DNA of 64,000 nt, taken from Lytechinus pictus. Lineage: Eukaryota; Echinodermata; Echinoidea; Temnopleuroida; Toxopneustidae. Both the position numbers and the translations under genes were made by a program. A model generated the notes under the pieces. It did no database searches, was not told where the DNA came from, and saw nothing but the letters and a program-made list of their open reading frames with translations. The DNA lies in contig NC_087251.1 of the NCBI RefSeq assembly GCF_037042905.1, positions 46,014,373-46,078,372 on the forward strand, given 5' to 3'. Positions 10,301 to 20,226 of this stretch are shown here, in pieces (the first letter of the stretch is position 1; each line of letters opens with the position of its first letter).

Positions 10301-10856
10301 AGCTTGGCAGCCGTAATTACTAAGATTACAGCACTAATGCACTAAATCAGTTGTCAATCCAATTTTTCTAGCTCTTGGAGGAAAAAATTTGAATAAACCT
10401 AATTTCACATAATAAAATACAAAAGAACAAGCGGGGATGTGACATCATCAGTCCACCTAATGAATATTCATGACGACTGTTTTCACAAAATATTGCTAAA
10501 TTTTTAAATTCAACAACTTTCTTATTTGTTATCCGATTTTGATGAAATTTTCGCCATTTTGCTCAGTGAATGCTACTCTATTTATTAAGCTATAAATACT
10601 TTCAGCCCGACCATCCCTTAAAATCTTAACACCAAAGTAAATAATATGCTCTTTACTTGACACATTCAAACTAAAACTTATCGATAGGAAACCATTTTTT
10701 GTTTCTTTCTTCTCGAGAAGATGAACCCACCTGATATTGTCTAGGAGTGAAGCTGAGTATAGGGGTAAACTCCTTCTGTGAAGTGACAAAGGAGCTACCT
10801 GGAGTCTCCGCATCTATGACCTCTAGCCCCAGTGAAAGCGGTGATGGCTCTTCCAT
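4137..10856 (-). CDS. Dicer: Dicer, helicase half (first five coding exons; 3' part not found)
   Basis: Dicer cuts long dsRNA and pre-miRNA into small RNAs; this is its N-terminal RIG-I-like helicase module. The coding exons are 10856-10731, 8352-8190, 7099-6091, 5355-4976 and 4324-4137, 1866 bases or 622 codons, with GT-AG junctions and matching phases. Order in the protein: F-T-P-R-Q-Y-Q (Q-motif side, about 36-42), Walker A region G61-T-E-K-T65, D169-E-F-H172, G-L-S-E-S (201-205), helicase insertion, acidic linker (about 443-459), V-F-V-E-H-R-Y-T-A, E-E-V-L-R-K-F-R, A-T-S-S-V-E-D-G-V-E-L-P, and L-V-V-R-F-D followed by Q586-S-K-A-K-A-R592. All align with animal Dicer-1. The start is supported by three in-frame stops just upstream and by an acceptor at 10883-10884, which implies an upstream non-coding exon. 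Motifs I, II, III and VI are all non-consensus. DUF283, PAZ and RNase III exons were not seen in 1-4136. It is either a gene running past the window edge or a truncated paralog. Confidence 0.92.
4976..5355 (-). CDS. Dicer: Dicer coding exon 4 (acidic linker, start of helicase C)
   Basis: A strongly acidic run is followed by L-C-G-I-V-F-V-E-H-R-Y-T-A, R-K-F-R-R-R-E-V-N-V-L-V-A-T-S-S-V-E-D. A second possible acceptor six bases further in (TAG at 5352-5350) would drop two residues without changing frame. Confidence 0.9.
6091..7099 (-). CDS. Dicer: Dicer coding exon 3 (DExH box and helicase insertion domain)
   Basis: This is the largest exon, with 336 codons touched. It holds L-L-I-L-D-E-F-H-H (motif II), P-R-I-L-G-L-S-E-S (motif III, normally G-L-T-A-S), and the helical insertion with M-L-V-R-E-L-L-K-L and L-K-F-L-T-P-R-V-R-R-L-L-E-I-L, equal to the human M-M-V-R-E-L and F-V-T-P-K-V segments. 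Its donor GTAAGT is perfect. Confidence 0.93.
7196..7395 (+). mobile_element. tRNA-derived SINE
   Basis: It has a tRNA-like head with an A box (tagctcagtcggtagagc) and a B box (gggttcgattccc), then a ~120-bp tail with the fold-back ggagaggacctt...ggtcctctgg. The acceptor stem is poorly paired, so it is a SINE head and not a working tRNA gene. It lies in Dicer intron 2, opposite to the gene. Confidence 0.8.
7396..8189. other. Rest of Dicer intron 2, nothing recognised
   Basis: AT-rich sequence without a credible exon, repeat or RNA gene on either strand. Confidence 0.5.
8190..8352 (-). CDS. Dicer: Dicer coding exon 2 (Walker A)
   Basis: It encodes L-E-L-L-E-T-A-L-E-Q and then the motif I region L-Q-S-G-T-E-K-T-F-L-A, ending F-L-V-N-S. 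Human Dicer has L-N-T-G-S-G-K-T-F-I-A at this place, so the glycine before the lysine is glutamate here. It ends in phase 1. Confidence 0.92.
8585..9238. repeat. Dispersed repeat bounded by GGGGGGCCATSATGA
   Basis: The same poly-G plus ccatgatga / ccatcatga motif occurs at both ends (8588 and 9217) in direct orientation. The outer 60-100 bp on each side are CpG-rich (cgcgccaaaagttgg; gcggcgccaacttttt) and enclose an AT-rich middle. It is probably a mobile element of unknown class. Confidence 0.35.
9616..9786. mobile_element. Fold-back MITE with perfect 60-bp arms
   Basis: The arms 9622-9681 and 9721-9780 are exact reverse complements, with a 39-base loop between them. The family signature is gtttcataaagctgttcgta...; other copies in this window are at 11213, 23633, 24883, 25052 and 44274. 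Confidence 0.85.
9929..10620. mobile_element. Large fold-back element with a nested insertion
   Basis: The left arm begins aagggatggtccgggctgaa (9929) and the right arm ends ttcagcccgaccatccctt (10620). The arms are alike over roughly 180 bp, including tattcattaggtgg near 10060 and its inverse near 10450. A (TAA)n-tailed retroposon piece is inserted near the centre. It lies in Dicer intron 1. Confidence 0.8.
10197..10332 (-). mobile_element. Retroposon fragment with (TAA)n end
   Basis: An aataataataata tract is followed by tatagcgcatatca and ctctatgcgcttcctaag, then ttattaccccagctgtagc. The same family, better preserved, is at 43253-43440. Confidence 0.6.
10731..10856 (-). CDS. Dicer: Dicer coding exon 1
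   Basis: It encodes residues 1-42 and ends F-T-P-R-Q-Y-Q|GTGGGT, matching the Y-T-P-R-K-Y-Q of animal Dicers at the helicase start. There are 26 bases of 5' UTR in the same exon, after the acceptor TTGTCTCTAG. Confidence 0.9.
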
Positions 10857-11134
10857 TCTTGCTTAATCTCAATGTCACAAATCTAGAGACAATTAGGGAA
10901 ACGTTAGGTATCAGGTTCAGGGTAATCGTAACTACATTAAACTAGCAAGCAGTTATTATTATACAGTTGTAGTTTGGGGAAATAAAACCAACTTACTTTT
11001 TAGTTTGCAAGGACTCTCTTCATATTTCCCAACCAAAAATAGCACACTCCAATTCCGAAGTTATTTCACTCTTAGTACCGATTAGGTCAACACATACCAG
11101 GTGGGCGTTTCATAAAGTCATTCACAAGTTACGA

Positions 11135-11498
11135 GTGTGTTACTGCAGGTAACACTTTATGCAATTACTCGTATATAGGCTATTATCGCCTATGACAGGT
11201 ATGAGGTCAATACGGGGGGGGGGGGGGGGGGCATTTCATAAAGCTGTTCGTAAGTTTCGAGCGACTTTAAGAACTGGTGATCCTTACTTCTTGTATGGTA
11301 TTGGTATACACCAAATATTCTTTGGTGACGATTAAACATAAAAAAGGATCACCCCAGTCATTCTTACAGTCGCTCATAATTTACGAACAGCTTTATGAAA
11401 TGGCCCCCGTATTTAATGACCTCATACCTGTAATAGGCGATAATAGCCCATATATGAAGCAGTGCATTTGTAGAAATTCGGCACCTGCAATAACACAC
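11135..11498. mobile_element. Palindromic element split by a second palindromic MITE
   Basis: The outer arms 11135-11216 and 11403-11498 (both containing ggctattatcgcctat and caggtatgaggtca, in opposite senses) flank a copy of the 'tttcataaagctgttcg' MITE (11213-11408). The inner element sits almost exactly at the centre of the outer one. A G14 tract marks the left junction. Confidence 0.75.
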
Positions 11499-11780
11499 AA
11501 ATGCACACAATGATGCCGACAAGGCTTGTTGGCGGGGTGAATCGTTTCTTGATTTTATCATCTTTTTTTGAGTGAAATTAGTTAGTTTATTGCAGTTTAG
11601 ATATCACAAATTATGGTAAAAATTTTGATTGAATATCTGTGTATTTTGTACAATGGTGCTTTAAAGTCTGACTACTCTGACATCGTGGATGTTGGAGCAA
11701 GTCCCTCAATTACGTTTCAAGGTCAATATGCCAACCACTTTTTTTTCCAAATATCGCGATCGGGAACGGCCGTATTTTGG

Positions 11781-12025
11781 CTTCGATCTCGACGTCATCG
11801 TTTGAATTCTCAGTCAGACACCGCGTTCGGCTTTGCCGTAATTTTGATATGGACTGAGCTGACTTTAGTGACCAAAATCATGTGAACATGCGGCGAACAA
11901 ACGTAAGGGTGAGCTGCCGCAGGCAAATCTTTTGGTCGTTAATTTCAGTCCATATCAAAATTACGGCAAAGCAAAGCCAAGTCTGACTGAGAATTCAAAT
12001 GATATAATGTTGAGATCGGAGCTGA
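11781..12025. mobile_element. Fold-back MITE with ~95-bp arms
   Basis: The left arm (gatctcgacg...ttgaattctcagtcagac...ccgtaattttgatatggac) is repeated inverted at 11930-12020. The core is about 50 bp. No reading frame. Confidence 0.75.
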
Positions 12026-15000
12026 AATACATTACAGCAGGGATTCTCAAATGGTGGCGAGCCTTGCGGAGTGGTGCTTGGAAGCCGGTATAAAAAAGTA
12101 AAAATAAAGAAAAATTAGGGAGATAAAACTGTATCTACCAGTAACCTGGAAATAAGGATTTGGGATCATTTTAATACAAAGAGAAAACAAAAACTCTTTA
12201 CTTGACACTTAATTGATTTCCTAAAATTTTGTCCAATTTAGTACTCGATAACCTCTATTATAGAGGATCGATGTTGTTCTTTTTATTTATTCTATGCTGG
12301 ACAAAGTTTATGTGCCACACAAGTGATTTGAAAACCCCGTTTGTAGGATTTATATTTCAACGGCGAGAAATGTTGCATTTCCAGAGTATCCTTTTTGTTT
12401 AAGAGTTAAACATCAAATAATGTGATATTCAAAGAGCATCCTGATCATAAAAAATTATGAATTTGGGGCATAACAAGCAGAAAATTTGTTTCCGGAGCCG
12501 ATTAAAATCCGAAGGTGTAAAGTGAAATACATGTATGCTCAGATGTATCGCCTGCCGTGATTGCCTGCATGCACTCTTGCTTAACACGAACTGAATGAAT
12601 GATACTGCACGTGAGTTGTAGAGGGGCAGTTTGGGCGCTAGTGCAGTGCAACGCCTAATTTTCAGCCCTTGCAAAATCGGGGAACGTAACTTTAGCCACT
12701 GGCGTACAGATGGGGGCGGGGATTGGGGGCCCCCAAGTGTTTCACGGCCAAGAAAACAAAAGGAGAAAAGAGGAGAAAAGGAAAGAAAAGGGAAATATTG
12801 TATTATCTTAATATTATGTCAAAATATAGATTTTTGTATTGAAAAGTTCAATATTTTTGCTTCAGCTGCCATATCTAGCCCCTCATTTTTTTTTACTCAT
12901 TATGCCACTTGCTTCAGCCAATAGATCTGGTGCAGAACAGTCTGAACTCGTGGTATCATTGGTATGTTGTGAAAAGTCACTGGTCATTTTTCTTTTAATA
13001 TTGTGTAGTTTGTTGGCATTTGTATTTCTTCTTTTGATATTAATTAGAGCCCCTCTGGGCAATTTAAAAGGCCTCATATTCCATAACTTCTTGGGGCTCT
13101 GTCCCCTCGACCCCCACGCCACCAGGGGCCTCTGGGCCCCCCATCCGCTGATACATTGCTGGTTTGCGTAATGGATAGTGGAGCATTACAGATTCTCAAC
13201 AAGAAATGTGGCGCTTCCAAAAAAGTAATTGAGAATGGCTGCATAAGCCATTCCTGATCGTAGTATTTGGAAAAGCGGTGGGCATATTGTTTATTGACCT
13301 CCAAATTTGACTGAGTCTGACGTCTAACTGAGAGACTTGCCATGTCATGATGAAGTCACGAGCATAAATGATGAGTTTGCGAACAATTTCTGGTGGGGAA
13401 ATTTGCTCAAAGTCGAACTTTTGAAATTGAACACAATTTGAAGACAGTGAGTCACGTCAGCTGGTGCGAAACTGCATTAGCGCCATAGTGGCAGCTTAAC
13501 CATTAATTTGCCTAACTTTTATTAGAAATCATCAGTATCGATAAAAATTATGTGCATTTGTAACCTAACAAGTCTAGGCCTGGGAAGTTGGATACCCGGC
13601 CGTAGACAAACCTCTCCTGCCCTTGCTAGCTAAAGCCAGCGCCAGCGCGGTCGGCGCCCCGGTCAGACCGGGAGCAAATGAGCTGCAACTTCGCCTTCGC
13701 CTCCCTTGTTTGCGCCTGGAATGCAGTGTGCAGGATTTCAAAACAAAATAACCATAGGCATAGTAATTTCGTTACCATAAGTCACAAAGATGTAAAATCA
13801 TATATTCATCAGAGTCAATTACGCCTTTGAATTAAGAAGATGAATAAAATACATACCGATACCCGAGAAATTTAGACAAAATGCAGGCTATGTTTCTAAA
13901 AATCTTTTCAGATTTTTTCCAGTGCAATGCATGCAGAGTGGTAGCTGGCCCAAGCTGGGTACGGTGTGTAAGTACAAGTACGATGGTGGCAAAATACCAA
14001 TGGCAAAAAATAAGTGCTGAAAAATGCCTAGAATAGATTTAGAGGAGGCCGCGCCAGAGCACTAGCGTACCTAAAGGGGGGGGGGGGCAGACTGCCCCCC
14101 TGACGAGTCACACCTAATGCAGGGGACGTCCCCCCCCCTTTTGAGAAGCAAAATTAATAATTTGTAATGTAAAAATGCAATGAAAACAGACGTGTGCCCC
14201 CTCTTTTGAACTTGAAGACTTTTTTTTTTTTTTGCGGACGAAATATCCTCCAAAAAATTTGCCCCCCCTTTTGGAAAATCCTGGGTACTCCACTGGACTG
14301 GAGGCTAGGCGGAGGAGGGGGTCATATATGCCCGCATATATGTACACAATCTACTACCTTATTATAATTTCGTTTAGAGGAATGAATTACAGGGGTCATC
14401 AAACAAACTGGTGGGGGCTAGGAGACTGCAGTCCTTTTTTTTTTTAGTATAAAAGTTCTTTTCTTAAGTTTTTTGTAAAACTGTAAAAATTACAAACAAA
14501 TCAGGTCTATGCATTTTCATGCAGCCCCTCCCCTTTCAAAATGGTTCTGTGGCCAATATGAAGAAAGCAATGGTAAATAAATAAAGGTTTTATAAGAGGG
14601 TTAAGAAAGGAAGACTTGATTTTTAAAAATGGCATGTTGGCTAAAAATCAGAGTTGTTCAAATTTCCATTATTCAGTATAGTTTAAAAAATCACTTATCG
14701 GAAAATTTTCAGATAACTGATTTGAAGACTTTTAGATAATTGCCTTGAAGACTAAATAACAAAGTAAATGTGAATAGATTCAAGCTCCACCTCTTAAGAA
14801 AAAAAAAATTATTGTTGAATTAACCTTTTGAAAAATAAAAGTGTTAAAACAATTTTTGTTTGCACCCAACATCAATTGGGGGTGGAGGTGATTTCCCCCC
14901 TTTTTTTTGGGGGGGGGAGGGCTGTAAAATGTGGTGACCTGTGTACTCTTTTTATCTGTTTTTATTTATTTTGTATGCAAAGTGGGCCCCATTCTGGGCC

Positions 15001-16620
15001 CCTCTAAGAAATCTTGCACCCGTCACTAAAAATATTGGCATAAACACCAAGTCGAAAGAGTCCACCTACATACACGCACTTCAAATACTATATTCTTTTT
15101 GCATCAAACTTTGAAGACTGAGCCTGCATATATTGTTCAGTTTCCTGATGGGTTAATTACTCACTTTCTACCACTTTCTGAGCATGAGACAACAAATACC
15201 TTAAAAACCTGACATTCATTCTTACATCATATAGACTTGCAATTCAACACTACCACTTTCATGACCTCAGCGGAAGAAGGGCCAAACACTTTTGGAGGAT
15301 ATTTTGAATATCCAAAGTATCAAGGGCCCTAATGTTTATGAATTATTCATTTCTCTATGTAATGTTAAAAAAAATGTTCATTGCTGTACATACATCAAAT
15401 TGGTTCCATGTACTATGTATCAATAACACAAAAAATTAAAACTTGTATGGATTTGTTATTAATAAATCATTATTTGTACACAAGACGAATGTGAAATCAC
15501 AAATACAAGCTCAAATATATGTTCAAAATGATTCGTAATTTTATTTCAATCACAATATATGTGCATATTTAAGGTGCATGGATGAAAGAAAGGTTAAATT
15601 ACATATTTCAATTTAAAAGGTAAAAAAAGAGACAGGAATAAATCTGGTTTACATAATGCCAAGATGTATACACACAGAACTAGATGTGTCATAAACAAAT
15701 ACAAAATAAAAAGTAGAAAAAAAAAATAAAGTAATTGCACTTTACAACATTTTATTGCATTTGATATAACTATGATCATTTTCAATTTGTATCTTTTGAT
15801 ACAAAGTTGTGTTGATGATGTAAAAGAGATTTCACACAGGCAATGGGCAGGCTCTTTAATTTTTGTAATATAAAATAAAATACAAAGTAAGATGAATAAA
15901 TTTGGGAATCCTTTAAAAAAATCATGCTCAACAAAGATTCAGATACCTTGTTTTGACATTTGGATTGAATTGTTGAAACAAATAAGTACTTTCAAGTGGA
16001 AACAAGCGTACTAGATCTTATTTCAACCAACATCAGTGAATAGGCCCTTTCTTAAAACATCTGTTAATATAAAGCAAATAAAAGTAAACTTGTGATGATT
16101 ATAAAACCTTCAATAGACTACCAAATTGCAAAAACAACTGCTCAATAACGACCTGAAGTGCAAGTTTACTTGTAAAATTTGATTGTCAAAAAAAAAAATT
16201 ACATTGTTCTTGGCATTGTTACTCCATACATCCCACATAAATCTCAACAATGTAAACTAACAGAATTGAATATAAAAGGGTTTTACAACATTCCAAACAA
16301 CTTGGTCTACCTTGGAAAAAAAAAAATTTACAGTTAAAAATAACAGAACACTTGAACATGAACCTTGAACATGAACAAAGTACCTTGAACATGAACAAAG
16401 TACAAAAACCTTGAACGTGAACAAAATGTTGAGCTTAAATGAGTATAAATGACAACATCACGATAATTTTTTTGCATATTAGTGGCCTCATTAATTTTGT
16501 TTACAGTGCAGAATATCGCTGCCACCTACCATTACTTGTATAAAACCAACTTTGCCAAAGTAAAATTATCTGGACAACAGAAATAGTTTTCATCTATATG
16601 ATATAAGATGCACTAATCAC
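12026..16620. other. Repeat-rich intergenic stretch upstream of Dicer
   Basis: No credible exon. It contains several relics of a family marked by poly-G or poly-C tracts and phrases such as 'ggcgtacagatgggggcggg' (12703), 'ggggcctctgggcccccc' (13125) and 'gggcccctctaagaaatc' (14996). There is a hairpin of G and C tracts at 14078-14100 and a CpG-rich spot at 13625-13690. The promoter of Dicer should lie somewhere here, but I could not place it. Confidence 0.5.
16345..16432. repeat. ~21-bp tandem repeat
   Basis: Three to four copies of cttgaacatgaacaaagtac, with small variations. Confidence 0.7.
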
Positions 16621-16623
16621 AGG

Positions 16624-17036
16624 ATGGAATCTCAGCAGAAGTATGACATGCTCCTTCTCCTTGTCTATAAAATCATCCATGGTCTCGCCCCATCCTACCT
16701 TCAAAATCTTATCTCTCTCTGTCCCTCATCCTCTGCAACTCAACGTCTCCGATCTTCTTCTACTGCTCACCTTCGACTATCTCTAGGACCCCGAACTTTT
16801 ACCCGTTATGGCGATCGTGCTTTTTCTGCTCTTGCCCCTAAACTCTGGAACAATCTCCCCATCTTCATCCGTAATGCATCCACTGTCGAATCTTTCAAAA
16901 CACTCCTCAAATCTTACCTCATTAAGCAGTCCTCTTAATTCTATATCCTCTTCTCACTTTTTTTTCCTTTCCAATGCACTTAGAAACTGTTGTATTAAGC
17001 GCTATATAAATGTTAATTATTATTATTATTATTATG
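16624..17036 (+). mobile_element. 5'-truncated non-LTR retrotransposon (reverse transcriptase C-terminus)
   Basis: 104 codons read through I-H-G-L-A-P-S-Y-L, R-L-R-S-S-S-T, G-P-R-T-F-T-R-Y-G-D-R-A-F-S, A-P-K-L-W-N-N-L-P and F-K-T-L-L-K-S-Y-L. This is the typical end of CR1/L2/RTE-type ORF2 proteins. A short 3' UTR follows (aagcgctatataaatgtt), then a (TTA)n tail. The frame is still open, so the insertion is fairly young. No endonuclease or RT core remains. Confidence 0.85.
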
Positions 17037-17267
17037 TATGACTTCTAAGGAAAGTCAACTCAGGCCCGGTTGATTTTATTATTCTCATCATTACAGGACC
17101 TTTTATTTCAAATCGAGGTATATTCAATGAAAATTTCATTCATTACCCATGTACCAATTAAGGCTGGTTCAGAAATGATGCAAGAAAGAATAGCAACATT
17201 GTGAACAAAGTCAACAGGATATGAAGTATAAACAAACATGCTGAAGAGGCAGTAGGTTTTTTAACTG

Positions 17268-17345
17268 ATGATAATAATAATAGTTCATATTATAGCGCCT
17301 TTTCTGTGAGATACAAAGCGCTTTGAGACGCCATCCCCGGTCAGT
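17268..17345 (-). mobile_element. Retroposon tail fragment
   Basis: gataataataatag is followed by tatagcgccttttctgtgag and aaagcgctttgagac, the inverted 3' end of the same type of (TTA)n-tailed element. Confidence 0.5.
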
Positions 17346-17879
17346 ATAGGAGATACAAATGATATACAGTGACAGTATTAATGTAAGTCCAGTGCATATA
17401 TGATTAGGATAACATATTTTGACTGGCCACTGAGAGTTTTGGACAAATCAAATTATCATTCAGAATCTAGCACAGAATGAGATGTACCATAATTTTTTAA
17501 ACTTAAAATCTAGGACAAATATATCTGATTTGAGAGTATGTGTTAATCACCAATGATGAGTCTCACCATTTGCATCAAATTAAAAATGTTGATGAACTTT
17601 TCTGACTTGATGATCTCTATGTTGCACCATGTCTGAATAAGTCTTTAATTATAAATAAATATGGCAAGAATTCCCATTCATTAAATAACAATGAATCAAT
17701 GTTATATTACACCAAGTGCATAAAAATAAATTAAAAGAGTCGCAATGTATATTAAAGTATCAATGGTATTTTATTAATGAGGTGAAAATACAGCTGTTCT
17801 AAGAATGGAATTTTTCATATTCCACCAAACTTTAAAAGAAGACGATCAAATGAATGCAGGCACCATAAAACAAATCAGA

Positions 17880-18388
17880 GCAGCGTCTCTAAGTAGGAAT
17901 CCCACATTCCCACTAAGTGTCATTTCGCTTGCAATCCTCCCCTTCAGTATAGCCAATAGTAATACAATGGGAAATGTTGGAATGCCGCTGTGAAAGATAC
18001 CGAGCAGGATTCCTCCTAAGCGTCTTTTTGCCTACAAAGTTACAATACTTCAGCATCGACAAAACAAATTGGAAATACCTGAATGATTCTGTGAGAAATG
18101 CTGAGTGGGATTGCTGCTCAGCACCTTTTCATTTGCAATTCTCTCATGTCAGCATGCACAACTCAATAGGGAGTGCAGAAAAGCCGCTGTAATAGATACT
18201 GAGCGAGAATCCTGCTCAGCGTCTTTTTGCCTCACTCATCCATTTCAGCATAGAGAATACAACAGGAAATATGTGAATGCTACTGTGAAAGACAATGAGC
18301 AGCATCTTGTAACAATACAAGTGAGGTACCGTATGCAAGAATGCCACTGTGAAAGTGCTCAGTGGGAATCCTGCTATAAGAGTGGGTC
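17880..18388. repeat. ~98-bp tandem repeat, five copies
   Basis: The landmark gccgctgtgaaagatactgagcgg-like segment followed by aatcctgctcagcgtctttttgcct recurs near 17984, 18085, 18183, 18280 and 18342. The last copies are shortened. Frames across it are not conserved. Confidence 0.75.
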
Positions 18389-19457
18389 ACAGTTCTGTAG
18401 TGCATAAAATAGAATAAGAATATACTATCGCCTACTCAGCTTGACCATCAAATGAATGTATCAAATTGTACATAATTATTGCATCATTCATTCAACTGCA
18501 CTTCACTAATGGTGAAGGTGAGAAGAAAAATTATTGCTTTGTAGATCTACGTCCCATCTTACATTGATTTGAGCAACCTCAAATATGGAAAGCCACCAAT
18601 GTCATAATTCTCAATACAGGTAATTTATAAGACATCCCTTTGCAAACTAGAGGAGCACACTGAATTGTCAATACACTGATGCAGTTATGAGTATACATCT
18701 CATATACTATAGACAACACTTTGAATGAATACATGCAACTTATGCATTCTAGATGTGAGGGTTACTGGCTTCCCATAGTTGCGATTAATCAGATCAATCA
18801 CAACGTTTTGTAAGAAAAGGCCCTGGAGGTAACTATCTTCCCAGAGCACAGCCAGGGAAAGATATGTAATGCTACTAGTGGGGCATTGCATGAAACTTAC
18901 GTTCAATTGCAAATCAAGCACAAGCCCCGAAATCAAGCGGGTTTCTTGCATGCTCCCATAAATATTTTTTCATATAAATCATACTGATTGATATATATGG
19001 AGTATACCATTAGCCTAAAATGTCCTTTGTCAACAAGGTATTCCTGTGTTTAGCACCAAAAGAAAGAGAGAGAGAGAAAGAAGTCATTAAAGAAGACTGA
19101 ATGAATTCATTCAAAAGAATAGTTACAGTGATTCTACATTACTTTTCTAAACTTGGAAGCAATCAATTTTTTCAAAGAAGTATTAACAATTTAAGGAATC
19201 ATTTCATTAAGAAAAAAAATCGCAGTAAAAGGAATTCCACATTTTCATACACTCCATTATTATGTATTGCTTGCAAACCGGGCAAAATACCAGTGAGAGG
19301 AAAGTCAACTGTTATTTTTAAATCTGGCTTTGGCCCGTTTAACAGGGGTGGTAAGATTCACCTTACACTAATTACGGCAATCACCCTAAAAACCAGACGC
19401 GGATCAAGGGGGGGGGGGGAAGGGGGGCGGAGCTACGAGCGCAGCCTATAAAACACC
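18389..19457. other. Intergenic, nothing coding
   Basis: It contains half of a fold-back family (gttgcgattaatcagatcaatcacaac at 18779, related to the copy at 36575-37035), a GA-rich run at 19061-19083 and a poly-G-bounded repeat at 19395-19440. Confidence 0.4.
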
Positions 19458-19463
19458 TTTATT
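19458..19463 (-). terminator. Possible TMEM62 polyadenylation signal
   Basis: AATAAA on the minus strand, 386 bases past the TMEM62 stop codon. It is the only canonical hexamer I noticed in that stretch, but it sits beside a repeat. Confidence 0.25.
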
Positions 19464-19848
19464 TGGGAGAATGTCAAGCTTTTAGGGAGGCAAACTCCCT
19501 CATTTGTGACTAATGACCTTTTTTTGCTTGTCAAATTTTCCAGAGAAATTCGCACCTGTAAGTCCAACTCTGTATCTGTGCCTAAAATCCTGTAATTTAA
19601 TGCCCTCAATTGAAATATCATGGACATAAAATCCACAATCTTTTTGCAAAGTTTTTTTTCTCCAAATATCAATCCATTCCTTTAAGGCCCCACCCCCCTC
19701 CCCCATTGGAAGAATTGTAATTGTAATTACAATGAAATACATATGTAGTTACTGCTTTCTTCCGTGAAGGGGGGGGGGGGGGCAAAAGGTCAGTCTTCTT
19801 CATATCATTAAATTAGCGTAGAAGTGCAGCAGAGTTTAAGTTGCATGA

Positions 19849-20226
19849 TTATTCACTATTTTCCATCGCTTCAGTCCCACCTGTTCTTATCGGTGCAGGT
19901 GCTCCTTTGTAGCCTATGTACACGCATCTGCATGCGACGTACACAACTATCAAGAATGTCCACGTGTATTTGGGTGACACGAAGAAGGCGTATGGCCCGT
20001 ACCAATGGGTCAACCTGGAGATGGTTCCCAGAGACCGGCTCAGGACGGACTTGAGCAGAAATAAGCTGACGATGACGAGGACGATGTCCATTAATCTCCT
20101 CCAGTTCTTAATCCCGTTTCCTGAGTGATTAGGGGAATGTTTGACTCTCACAGAGCTTTGGATGTAATAGGCTCTTGATAGATGAAGGAGACAGAAGACT
20201 GTCAATGGGAGATGAACACACAGGAG
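19849..20226 (-). CDS. TMEM62: TMEM62 coding exon 14 (last)
   Basis: 125 codons and TAA. There are three membrane segments (L-P-L-T-V-F-C-L-L; I-V-L-V-I-V-S-L-F-L-L; F-L-I-V-V-Y-V-A-C), with Y-G-P-Y-A-F-F-V-S-P matching the human Y-G-T-L-A-F-L-F-S-P. Confidence 0.93.
   Translation of the reverse strand, partial: LLCVHLPLTVFCLLHLSRAYYIQSSVRVKHSPNHSGNGIKNWRRLMDIVLVIVSLFLLKSVLSRSLGTISRLTHWYGPYAFFVSPKYTWTFLIVVYVACRCVYIGYKGAPAPIRTGGTEAMENSE

Noticed and set aside
13625..13690. CpG-rich spot as the Dicer promoter
   Set aside because: No clear donor, exon or start signal could be tied to the 10883 acceptor, so the placement would be a guess.
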